From positions 246,788 to 310,787 of the forward strand of contig VWYX01000380.1 of the NCBI GenBank assembly GCA_013396525.1: a stretch of DNA of 64,000 bases, given 5' to 3'. Numbering within the stretch: the first letter of the stretch is position 1; each line of letters opens with the position of its first letter. Source of the stretch: Chaetorhynchus papuensis. Taxonomy: Eukaryota > Chordata > Aves > Passeriformes > Rhipiduridae. The position numbers were made by a program, and so were the translations under genes. The notes beneath the pieces were generated by a model. That model had not been told where the DNA came from. It worked only from the letters and a program-made list of their open reading frames with translations, and did not search any database. Positions 1-11,800 of this stretch are shown in pieces.

Positions 1-84
1 CCAACCGTGGTGAGTCAGAAACTTTCATGGGCAGGTTCAAAGCAGAGAAGTTAACACATCATGGATTAGAACGTTTCTGCGGTA

Positions 85-270
85 CTCGTTGGCGTGAAAA
101 TCAAATATACGTGACTCGGGCTTCGGAGGCTGCTCGCTCCCTCGCACCCTCGGGCGGCTCTGGGTCCGCCTGTGCCGGCAGCCCGGGAACCACGGTCCCC
201 CCGGTTCCCAGCCACCGCACAATGAGCTGCTGGGGGCCGCCCGAACGCCAGCAGCCAACCCATGCGGGGT
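85..270. other. Small CpG-enriched patch at left edge
   Basis: CpG-rich relative to its flanks (GGGCTTCGGAGG, CCTCGGGCGGCTC, GGGGGCCGCCCGAACG). It may be the edge of a promoter or a 5' noncoding exon of a neighbouring gene. The open frames here have no recognisable product. Confidence 0.4.
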
Positions 271-479
271 CAGTCCTTATCTGCAATACACTAGCTTAAG
301 TTACAGGCATGCCCCTGTGCGTCTCCGGCTTCTGAAAGTCTCCAGTCTCAGAAATACCTAAAACCTCGCCTTTCTGTCGGAGCCACCATTGCTAAAGCAG
401 TGGGACATGTTCTGGACGCCGCGGGATTTCCATGAGCTCTCACGAAAAGCCGAGGTTTGATGCAATGCAAAACTGGTTG

Positions 480-524
480 GTTTTTTCGTTTGGTTTTTTT
501 TTTTTTTGTTTTTTGTTTTTTTAA
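480..524 (+). repeat. T-rich simple repeat
   Basis: Long T runs broken by single G or C (TTTTTTCGTTTGG, then T-tracts). Low-complexity sequence. Confidence 0.85.
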
Positions 525-1132
525 ATAGCCTCTTTCATCGCTTTAGTCCTTCAAAATGCCTGCAAGTTGTGAAGAAAAGTGTTTGCGTTATCTCTGCAAA
601 TGCTTCAGGAAGCCACGATGAACTCACTATTATATTGTGGAACTAAATCCATAAAGCAGTCATGATGAGTAACTCGGGGACGAGTTGTAATTGGGCAGTT
701 ACGCAGAGTTTTATCATCTGGAGGATTCTAGAGGGCTCAACGTGAGTGAGAATGTATAGCAAGGTTTCCTCTCAACTGTAAAAAAATGATCTACTAAGCC
801 ATTGTTTATTTAATTACTGTTAAGTTTCCACTTCTTTTCCATCAATTGGTTGCCAAGTTCTGTGTGATTTAATTGTGAACTTTACAACATTTAGTGCCCT
901 TCTTAAAGCTGTAGCTCCTGGACTTATACAATTATGCAAGAAACTCAGGTTTATTTTTTTTTAATGAAGTTTCTAGCCTGTGGGTTTGTGAATGTGACCT
1001 TAAAAGTACAAACCTTAAAGGCACGAAAAGGAAAAGGTATGAAGGAAATAGAGTCATTCAAAAATGCCTTTATTTTTTTAATGTCACATTGTTTGGGTTT
1101 TTCTTTTTGAGGCAATATCTCCTACCTCGTGG

Positions 1133-1210
1133 GTTTGTTTGTTTGTTTGTTGGGGGGGGGTTGTTTGTTTAGGTTTTTGTTTGTTTGGGTTTGTTTGGGG
1201 ATTTTTTTTT
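1133..1210 (+). repeat. (GTTT)n simple repeat
   Basis: Repeated GTTT units interrupted by a G-run (TTGGGGGGGGGTTG) and followed by a T-run. Confidence 0.9.
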
Positions 1211-2205
1211 GCAAGCCAAGTATGATACTAAACAGCAGGGTTGACAGAATGTGAAGAAAAGAACACAGAAAATATATCTGGGTGCTCATCAAATAGTTAC
1301 TGATAGGTGCACAGTTCATAGGATATCAGGTAAGGACACGTGCACAAGACTACCAAAAATGTAGCAGCCATCACAGTAGATGTTTCAATGTGTCCAACTG
1401 TGACAAGAAGTGTTATGGTTAGTATAACTAAGATATCACACCATGTCTGATAAACATATATTTGCTATTTATACTTATTTCTACTTTACTTCTGCAGCCT
1501 TTGAATAGATCAAGTGATCCTGGGATAAGCTCTATTACTCAGTCAGATCTGCTTGCAGCTTGCTGTGATTTCTCCTGTGTCTGGAGCACTGCCCAGCCCC
1601 CTCCCTCCTCAGCCCTCCAATCTCAAATCCATAACCAATTTTTAAACCCCCCTGAAAATACCAGCCCCGATACTCAGATTTTTCCTTCTCCATGTAAACT
1701 TTTACTACCAGCACTTTAAGTTGTAGAGGCCAAGTGTTACAGCCAAGACAGCCAGGATTTTGATTTTACCTTCAATTAGTTTGAAGCAAGAAGAGTCAGC
1801 TTACTCTGAAAACAATCAGGCCAGAGTTGCTTTTGTCCTTCAGATTTTTTTGATAGAGGCACCAGAAAAATAAATAACTGAGTAAAGCCTGTTTATTTTA
1901 CTGGTTTTTATCTTTCTGGTTAACAAGCAAGTTAAAAGAATCTAGAATGAGTGATTTAAGTGTTATTAGAGATTCGGCATGTTTATTTTGCTGAGGAGTC
2001 AATACACAGAGTTAGCCTAAAGTTTGTTTTTTAGAGATGAACTTTGGACAAAGTTCAAAGGAAAAATAATCATCAGCTGTTACTGTAGATGCACACAGAA
2101 ATTTTTCATGGTTTGTCTTAGAACTCAGACCATGATGAGTATCTCACACACTGCCCACAGTGATCTTTGGGTCACAACCAGGTAGAGTGGCTCAGACCAT
2201 TTTAA

Positions 2206-2855
2206 CAGAATCATAGAATCGTTCGGGTTGAAAGGGACCTTAAAGATTGTATACCTTTCCAACCCCCCTGCCATGGACAGGGACACCTTCCACTAGACCA
2301 GATTGCTCAGAGCCCCATCCAGCCTGGTCTTGAACACTTCCAGGGATGGGGCATCCACAACTTCTCTGAGCAACTTGTTTCAGTGCCTTGCCATCCTCAC
2401 ATTGAAGAATCTCTAACATCTAATAGAAATCTGCCCTCTTTCAGATTAAATCGATTATCTCTTGTTCTATCACTACATGCTCTTGTCAGAAGTGCTTCTC
2501 CAGCTTTTTTGTAGACCCCCTTTATGTACTGGAAGGCTGCTATAAGGTCTCCTCCAGGCTGAACAGCCCCAGCCCTCTCAGCCTGTCTTCACATGAGAAA
2601 TGCTCCAGCCTTCTGATCGTCTTTGCTGCACTCCTCCAGTATCACTCCAGCAGGTCCACATCACTCTTATGTTGGGGACCACAGAGCTGGACAAAGCACT
2701 CCAGCTTCTCATAAGGTCCCATGAGAGTGGAGGGGCAGAATCCCCTCCCTCGCCCTGCTGGCCACGCTGCTTTCGATGCAGCCCAGGATGCTGTTGGCTT
2801 TCTGGGCTGTGAGCACACATTGCCAGGTCGTGTTGGACTTCTCATCAACCAGCCT
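2206..2855 (-). mobile_element. CR1 LINE fragment, 3' region
   Basis: The + strand begins with CAGAATCATAGAATCGTTCG followed by the typical CR1 sequence (GGACCTTAAAGATT, TCCAACCCCCCTGCCATGG, CTTCCAGGGATGGGGCATCC, CTCCTCCAGGCTGAACAGCC). The element is therefore inserted in minus orientation with its 3' end at 2206. It is 5'-truncated, keeping only the 3' part, and diverged. No intact coding frame remains. The far boundary near 2855 is approximate. Confidence 0.9.
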
Positions 2856-5800
2856 GAACTCAGCAGTTTAAGCCACAGACCTCGATTATCACAGACATGC
2901 CAAAAGTCTTTCCTTTAAAAACTGTGCACATGCATTACTCCTTTGTTCAGACTTGCAATGCTGAAGAGAAGGTTCCTGCTTCTGTGCTACTTAGCTTCAC
3001 TTCCATGTCAGCAAAAAGGGCCCCCATTTGTGTATGTGAAGAATTCACGGTCTAGTAGCATGAGAAGTGGTTTCATGTACAAAATGGAAAGCAATGGTAT
3101 CATCAGATGCACAACTAAATGTTTGAATAAACTGACTGGTTTTGTACATTGGCTCTGCACAGAGATATCTACCATGATTTCCTTTCAGTGAAAGGAAATC
3201 TTGCTAGAAGCTTAGGAAAAAAACCCTCCTTTGCTTGTTGAGTCTTTGTGCACAAAGTTGACCCACACACCTCTGCCTCTGAATGTGATGTTTGTGCTGC
3301 TTATCAAAAGTCATAGTTCAGTTTGTCTGGGTTTTCCACTTTCTGCTTGATCACATCACTCTGGATACTCATCCAGTCCCCTTTGCCTAGTTTTTTTCCT
3401 AGGAGCACTTAGAAGTACAAAGCCTTACCAAAGTTAGTGGAAAACTCACAGAACTCAACAGGATTTGATGAGAACTTGTAAGCAGCTGCAAGATTTTATT
3501 TCACATTGAATGTTATTTCACCAGTTTGGGAGAATTTCAGAGAAAGTAGCACAGTCCATGGAAAGTATTAATGCAGGGGTATCTCAAGAATAATAGTCAT
3601 TGCTAAACAATCATTGTACCAAGTGTTCAAAGTAAAAAGTTACATAATAACATGCTAGCTTTGCTGTAGCCAACCCACCTTGCAGTGCTGTTTGTTGAGA
3701 ATACTTAGAACAAAATCTGAGAAGATACTAGTTAACATGCAGAAACAGCCTTCTAGCAACTTGTATTAAAAGGATATTAGCAGCAAGCGTACTGACAGGC
3801 CACGGATTAGGTTGACAGTGGAGTAGCCACATAGCACTTTCTGTTCCTCTGGTTTTCAGCAACAAAACTACCATAAAAACTAAACCAAGAGTTAGTCACT
3901 TACCTATTGCTATTTTTCACTGGGCTTTTGGCAGGAATGCTAGATGGCTGCATGTAAGAGCGGAGAGAGCCTGCACAGCTTAAAAATGAAAGCCATAAGA
4001 CCGTTTCAGACAAGACATACCCCAGTCTAAGAAAACAGTTGGGAATCTGTCTTTGTCATCAGTGTTGAACACGGGGTTATCTCTCCAGCACGATCTAGGC
4101 AAAAAGTGCCTTCTACAAGCAAATATCTTCCCCTTCCCAGGTCAGGGAAGGATAGGACATCGCTCACTTCCAGATGATAAGGAAAATTAACCAGACTGTT
4201 TAGACCACCAGTTGGGGCCAGAGCCTGAAAACACGATGTGCATGAGGCACTCGCCATTAAGGACATCAGCCTAAGTGGAAACGGTGTTGCTTAACACAAC
4301 AACTTTTGACTTTGACTGTGGTTTATTGCCTTACACAGGAGTTATTGCTTACAGCAGCCAATGAAGCAGACCCCTGCTTACCCTGTCTCATCCCAAAACA
4401 ACTTTCTTGCTCATCAGCTGCCAGTTGGTCCACCAGGAGTGGTGCAGCCACAAATCTCACTCTCCTGATTGCTCTGCCTGGGAGGCAGCTAGGGTGAGCT
4501 AAAAACAGTCGTAAGAGTGCATTGCCCAGAATCTATATTCCAGTAAAAGTAATTCAACATTCAGGCTGCCCTGTTGCTTTTGTAAAATTCATGTTCTTCA
4601 GGCTGTCCTCAGCAGCTGAGCCAGGGAAGGCCTGTCAGCAAAGCACAGCATTGTGTCTGTAGTGGGGTTTCACTGGAGATGCAAGCTCTTCTGAGGCTAG
4701 CCTTGAAAGGGTGACTCCATCCTGCTGTCTCTTCCCCTGATCGCTTACTGCTTTGCTTACCAGAGATACTGGTTATCTCATACAGAAAGTAGAGGACCGT
4801 AGATCAGAGGGGATAGCCTGGCCCATTGCACCAGAGAGCATGAGGAACCTGTGAGGACTCACCACTTTCTCATACCTGCCAGCATCTCCCAGAGCTCTTC
4901 TTCTTTGGCTTCCCTCTTAGGCTTTCAGTCTTGTTAAGTTTTCGGTATGTAAAGTCAGGAAGTTTGTCAGCCCCTTATCTAATCTGACCTCCAGCAAAAC
5001 ACTATTTCCACCAGTACTTCTGTATCAGATCTGCAATTAGGGGAGGCCAGAGAGCATTTTACCCTTCACAAGCCAATGCTTTCGTCTTCTGAAGGTGCAT
5101 CTGCTTTCAGAGAGGCTGGTGATGTTGCTGCTTCCAGACTGAAGGAAGATCTGAGCAGTGATACTGTCTCTGGGAGTCAAGAGGAATGGGTTTCCTTGCC
5201 TTTTTTTTTTTTTTATTTTTATGCTTAAGTAGAAGTGAGCAGTCATAAAGGAGACATTGCTCATGGCTCTCAGGTGGCTGGCCAGGCTGACTAAGCATGG
5301 TTTCGGATCCTGTACACTGTTTTGAATCACAATGAGCTAGAGATTGTGTGCCAAGATGCAAATGGTCCAGGGAAAGGATCCTCATTTTTAAGCCAGCAGT
5401 ATGAAGTATCCTAGGAGCATTTGCAGTTCCACTATCAGATAAAAGAAACTGGTTTTGACGCATTGTCCTTTTTGTTAAAAAATATAATGCCCCCTAATTC
5501 AAGCTGATTTGTTGTAATGTTGGTCACCCTACTAAATTTTTCAGCTGGTGATTCTTGGACCTTTAGGGATATCTAGTCTCCATTAAAATGCCTTTTTCCA
5601 GTTGCTTTCAGAAGAATTCTCCCACTTCTATTTTTGAGGAACTTGGAGAGAAAAAAAGTAGAATTGGAAAACTGTGGATGGAAATGAAACCACTGATCAT
5701 GTGTTCAAGGACTACTGAAAGGAAATGACAACTTTTGTAATGAAGCATTTCGGTGTGTCACTAACCTGATAAGCAAATAGAAATGCAGAGTGGTAAACCA

Positions 5801-7484
5801 AGGGCATGAGCCACAGACCAAGACAGCAGCTACCAGGATGTCTTGCAGGCATATAGACATCTCAACAGCCTCCCACATGCACAGAAATCAGACATTGTGA
5901 CAAACAACACCAAAAAAAAAAGTCAATTTCTGTAAACAATAAAACACCAGTGGAAGGAACATCATGTCTTTTTAGTCCTTTTAGGTGTCAATGGTCATTT
6001 TGGCACCTTGAGAAAAGACATGATAAAGCATAGTCTGCTCCAAAGTGCAAGGAACATACTATGTAAAAGGTCACTAAGGGAAGAGGCAGGGAATCAGAGG
6101 ACCTAAGGAAAGCTACAGGATGGTGATAATTCCAGGATATTAGGTACTTAAAATATAAATATTGATTGTGGTTTTCAAAAGTATTTCTACAAATTTGTCC
6201 CCTGAACCCTTCAATATCACTAGATATGTAAACAGCCTGGAGTTTGAGTGGACAGAACATCTGAAAAGTAATTAAGTTCTCTAAGTATTTAATTAGACAT
6301 ATTTTTGAGCCACTAGTTTGGGACTACCAGCTGAGCAGCATCTTGTCCTACAGAGTAATGTAGCAAGAGCATCAGTGTTTGAAAGCAATAAAAAAGTAGT
6401 AATCTTTGAGAAGTATTAAACTACTGGAATCTTGTGTATTTACTACAGCTTGCTTTGACTTTACAATGCTGAAAAGCAGCCCAGCATAGGCACAGGGACA
6501 AGGGAGGGAAGATGAGCTGTGAAATAAGTGTTATGGAGGGATGGGGAAGGGGAATCTAGGAGCAGAGCTGTGCCTGGCTTTGCATGCAAGAAGAAGAGTT
6601 AACAGTGACTCAGTGGACAGAAAGGTCAGTGCTAGTACAAGTATTCAGAGTGAGTTTTCATGGCCTAACAGTAAATAGTGTTAGTCACCTCTAGATTACC
6701 TGGGATTAAGTATATCATGGATAAAGATACCCCTGAGATGACTGATGCTGAATTAGCATGGGCTCGCTCACATAGCACCGTGCCACACAGCATTGCATCT
6801 TCTGAGAAGATGTGTTCCCCCTGCCATCACAGCCCCTGGAGTCACCAGTCCTTTCCGATGGCATGACACCTCCTTCTCCAAGCTTCTTTGGCTTCTCTGG
6901 CTATTTCTGGGTTTCTGCTTGGACTGTGTTGTCTTGCTGCCTTCTGGGATAATCCAGAGTTTAATGTGGCTGGGTTTTGAATGGAGGGAGAAGGGGCAAA
7001 GTAAAGATCAAAAAAAAAGTCAATAAACCTGATGGACAGGGGAGGCATCTGCACAGCGAGACAATGCCCTTTTTATTTAGTCATGTCTTACAATACCACA
7101 TCATAAATTCAGAGACACATGTTTGTAGAGAGAGGTCCTCACAGATATTTTATTTATAATTGATTTTAATATCTTCCACTCAAGTCTTCTGTTGTTTGAG
7201 TGATATGCAAGTTGCAAAATATATCACTCAAGACTTAGGGAATTGGGCAATTAAACCTGTTTGTGTGTTCTTTGTGTTCAAAATTGATTAATAACGGTAA
7301 GATACACCAACATCGTGCTTTTCAGCTAAAAGACAGTTAGATACTGTCAATAAATTCGCAAATCTCATTGGCATTGCTTCCCTACATGAAGAGTACACAT
7401 AAGCATAAATGTATTTTTTCCTCACTAGGAGGAACAGAATGGAAAAACTGTTTCTTTCAAAACTTTATTAGGCTATCAAGTGGA
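2856..7484. other. Noncoding stretch, no gene seen
   Basis: Unique-looking A+T-rich DNA. A T-run (5200-5221) is the only notable simple repeat. Short frames such as the 118-codon minus frame at 5107-5463 carry a poly-Lys tract translated from that T-run and look like chance. Confidence 0.6.
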
Positions 7485-8805
7485 AATCATAGAATCATAG
7501 AATATCCTGAGTTAGAAGGGGCCCACAAGGATCATTGAGTCCAATTCCTGGCCGTGCACAGAAAACTCCCCGTAATTGCACCATGTGCCTGAGGATGATG
7601 TCCAAACACTTCTTGACCTCTGTCGGGCTTGGTGCTGGGACCTTTTCCCTAGGGAGATGTTCCAGTGCCCGACCACTCTCTGGGTGAAAATTTTTTTCCT
7701 AATATTCAAACTAAACCTCCCCTAACACAGCTTCAGGCCCTTCCCTTGGGTCCTGTCACTGGTCACCAGAGAGAAGAGATCAGTGCCTGCCCCTCCTCTT
7801 CCCCTCATGAGGAAGCTGCAGCCTGCAATGATGTCTTCCCTCAGTCTCCTCCAGGCTGAGCAGACCAAGTGACCTCAGCCACTCCTCATATGGCTTCCCC
7901 TCCAGGCCCTTCACCATATTCATTGTCCTCCTTTGGACAATCGATAATAGTTTAATGTCTTTCTTATAGTTGTCGCACCCAAAGCTGCACCCAGCACTGC
8001 AGGTGAGGCTGTCCCAGTGCAGAGCAGAGCAGGACAATCCCCTCCCTTGCCCGGCTGGCGATGCTGGGCCTGATGCCCCCCAGGACACGCTTGGCCCTCC
8101 TGGCTGCCAGGGCACTGCTGGCTCATAATCCACTTTCTGTCAGCCAGGACCCCAGTGTCCCTTTCCCGTGGCACTGCTCTCCAGCCTCTTGTTCCCCAGT
8201 CTGTCCACACATCCAGGGCTGCCCCATCACAGGTGCAGAATCCGGCACTTTCCCTTGTTACACTTCATATGGTTGGTGAATAACCAGCCCTCTGATTTGT
8301 TGGGGTCTCTCTGCAGGCCCTCCCTGCCTTTGAGGGAGTCAGCAGTTCCTCCCAGTTTTTAGTATCACTGGCAAACTTACTTAGTATGCCTCTGAGTCCT
8401 GCATCCAGTTCTTTAATGAAGATGTTGATGAGCACTGGCCCCAAGACGGAGCCCTGCAGAACCCCACTAGTGACCAGCTGTCAGTCTGATGTTGCCCCAT
8501 TCACTGTAACCCTTTGTGCCTGATCTGTGAGCCAGTTGCTCACCCATCACATGATGTCTTTATCCAGCTGTGGGCTGGACATTTGAAGGATACTGTGAAA
8601 GGCAGTATCAAAAACTTTACTGAAATCCAAAAAGATTACTTCAACTGGCTTCCCTTGATCAACCAGGTGGATTACCTTGCTATAAAAGGCAGCAAGGTTT
8701 GACAAGCAGAAGTTTCCCCTTATGAACCTGTGCTGGCTGTGGCTGATAACCATGTTGTCCTTCAGATGTTTTTCAATAACTCCCAGAATAACCTTCTTCA
8801 TATGA
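7485..8805 (-). mobile_element. CR1 LINE fragment, 1.3 kb, with RT remnant
   Basis: Minus-strand CR1. Its 3' end at 7485 shows two tandem ATTCTATG units (seen as AATCATAGAATCATAGAAT on the + strand). The body carries the usual 3' region (TTCCTAATATTCAAACTAAACC, CCTGTCACTGGTCACC). The 5' part, 8547-8801, keeps an open 84-codon piece of reverse transcriptase. It is 5'-truncated within the RT gene. This is the longest CR1 copy in the window and less decayed than the copy at 14.4 kb. Confidence 0.93.
8547..8801 (-). pseudogene. CR1 reverse-transcriptase fragment
   Basis: An 84-codon remnant of CR1 ORF2 on the minus strand. It contains a segment reading ISHSQHRFIRG and the RT motif A region IFLDFSKVFDTAFHSIL, with the catalytic Asp in FLDFSK. 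The rest of the polymerase and the endonuclease are absent because the element is 5'-truncated and its downstream frame is interrupted. It is not functional. Confidence 0.88.
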
Positions 8806-11800
8806 TTATGACATGATTTTCAGGTCATGACAATCATGACATGACATAATTTAATTAGTTTATCTTGCAGTGGACTTGGAAACAGCATATGGAATTTGAA
8901 TAGAAGCCTATGGTAATTTGAAAACATTGCAAAATTCCAGGTCACCTTAGTCTCACTGGTAATATCAGTGGGGCTCCTGAAAAGATTCACTCAGTGCTCG
9001 CCATCAGCTAGGTAGTTAAACAAGGAGTTGGATGTTATCTGAAGTGTATAAATTTCAATGGGAGTTTGTATTTTGTCTATTTATGAAGCCATTATGTGCC
9101 CACCCCCTCAGAGCAAGCTGAAGGATGTTGTTTCAAAAAAGATACACTAGAATTAGAAAGACAACAGAAGGGATAGGGAATAACTTTCACCTTGAAGAAA
9201 AAAAAATAACCTCAGAACTAGGATGTTTCAGATGAAATAAGAGAAAACTGAGAGGGAACATAAGAGGCCTGCTAAAGGGAGAACAGCATGGAGAAGGAAA
9301 ATTGGGAGCAATTGTTCACCATCAAGTTGCAAGAGTAAGTGGCACTGAGTGAAATGATTAGACAATGTTTAAAACAAAAAAAAAGCAATACTTTTTTGCT
9401 CAATGCATAATCACATTTGGGACTCATTGGTGCAAGATTTCATGGATCCTGATAGTATAAATGTGTTCAGAAAGGCATGAAACAAATCTACTGAAGGATA
9501 CAACATCTGACTCAGCAAGCACTTTTACCACTGATTGCCAGAGGCTCACAGGGGGAAGATCCTTCTGGATACATCCCATTTCTTAAAATCCTCCTTAAAC
9601 ATTTGAGTTGGGACATTATCAGAGAAAGCCTGCTCTAGATGATCCAACTTTGGTTCCTTCAGTATTGTTACTTTTATGAGTTCAGGAATAAAGGAAGCAG
9701 TAATATTTCAGTGAAGGAGAAAAAATCAGTGCAAGAGGCTTCTGTATTAATGAGTGCCAATGGTATATAGGCTTTGCTCTTCACTTGAATAAAGTGAAAC
9801 TTCTTGTACTGTGGGTCAGGTTTTTTCCTTCTGAGAATGAAAACAGGCCTTACGTTGTCATTCATATCACATTTTTTGGAATGGGACACAGTTTATCTTT
9901 TAACAAAAACACTGTTCTGAGTGGAATCACATAAAGGGGCTGTTTGAAAGTGTGGAGGAAATGGACCGCACGTCCCTGCTAAACCAAAATGGCTTGATCC
10001 TTGGTCCCACCCCTCTTCCCAGGCAGCCAGTGCTAGGCAGGAGCCTGCCTGGGGATTGCCCAGTGGTGCTGGTGCCTGGTGTGGCTCTGCTGGGCCCCTG
10101 TGGTGGGTTTGCAGCCATCCACCAGCACACTTCCATCCCAGCCAGCCTCTTCCCTGGAGAGGTGGAGACCAGAGCCAGCCCACACAGCAGCTTCCATTAG
10201 GGGCCACTGCTACATAGAGGAGGAAGAGGAGGAGGAGGAAGAGAAAGAAGAGGGAAGAGTTCAGAAAGCACCAGAGTCTTGAGGATTTATTTCCAGGCAT
10301 GAGTACCTCTGTTTGTAAATGGCTTGGTGAATGTGTACAAAGCACCACTGTTGCTGTTGAGGTGCTCAAGAGAAAAAGGATGGCCACTGGGAGCTGCAGG
10401 GGCTGCTTTGCCTCCATCTCAGATGTTACTGGCAGGCACTGAAAAGTCACCACTCTTTCCAAACCGTTTTCCCTGAACCACATAAACTTAGAAGAGCAGT
10501 GGATCCCTCATTCCTGAGGGAACATCTGAAGGTGAAATATCCTATGCACAGCATTTCAGAGAGGAAGCAATGCATGTTACACAATGAAGAAGTTCTATTT
10601 ACAAGTATCTGTATGAAATTTGAAACTTCCAATTTGGACCTAAGGAAAGGCTTGTGTGCCTAGAAGCTTGTTTGTGTTTTTCAGCAATACTGGTTGATTT
10701 CATAATATGTATGTATTACCTTCACAACTTGCCCTTCTTTATCCTTAGACCATGGCAACGACAGCACTACTAAATATAATATTGAGACTTGGCAAAATAT
10801 ATTTTTAACTCCCTAGTTTCACATGAACCATGGCTTCCCTTGCTTGCATGGGATATTTGCAGCTTTCTAGAGCTTCACTATGAGCAAAACTGAACTTGGA
10901 GGACCAGAGAGTAATTATATCAATGGATACTTTTGGGGAAGTCACTCAAAAGTTTAAAATTCTTTCAGGAATGCCTCCTGGCAGAGATGAGAAGACTGGA
11001 TATTAATCTTGATGAATAAAATGAGAGACCTCAAACTCTACATGCCCTCATGGAGAAGAAATGCCTCCTCTACAGATTTAGGGAAATATTCAAGGAAAAT
11101 GTCAAAATACATAAAACCATTTCCAGACCACCACACGCCTCAGCAATTCTACTTGCACCCAGAACTGAAAGAAATTAATTATTCCCCAGAAACAAATGTT
11201 TTTCTGCTATTTGTAAAATGCTAAGGGATAGGAAGTTAGTCCCCTTCTACCATGGAGTCCTTAGAGGGGATCAAATAGCTTCTGTTTATTTATCTTTGCT
11301 AGCATAACCAGCTGTCAGTGGATTATCTCCTTCTGTCATCGATATGGCTTCTTTTCACCATCACGCAGCTGCAGGAGCAGCAGAGATTTTTTGTTTCCTG
11401 ATTTTTGGCTTGTTAGTTAATTGTGTCTCTCACTTTTGGTTGAGGGAGTGAACCGCTTGGTGGGGAATCTGCCCCTGAGGCTAGACTGTCCTGCTTCTCT
11501 GCTATGCAACTGAAAAATTTAGAGACTTCTTCTTTGTTTCAATGGTGAGAATAAAACGGTATCATCAGATAGATAAACAGTAGTGTCATTTTGCACCCTC
11601 TGGCTCAAGATACAGCTGCCCCATAGATGTGCTTTGAAATGATACAGGCATGGAGCTCATGGTGGGAAGTGGGGGGATTTTCCACTGCAAGGTAGAATTG
11701 TCCCAGATGTACAATGTTTGCCACAGTACCGCAGCATCAACACCTGATTTAGATGAGAAAGATTTGGAACTGCACACATTTTTTGGCACAGTTAAGGAAA

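Larger units (their letters stand above)
300..2205. other. Noncoding stretch, no gene seen
   Basis: A+T-rich DNA with simple repeats and only short chance frames. No exon, RNA gene or recognisable transposon seen apart from the listed repeats. Confidence 0.6.

Noticed and set aside
9893..10483. 196-codon minus frame with a Leu/Phe-rich, membrane-like segment
   Set aside because: The hydrophobic stretch is the translated GGA/GAA microsatellite at 10216-10258; no family match.
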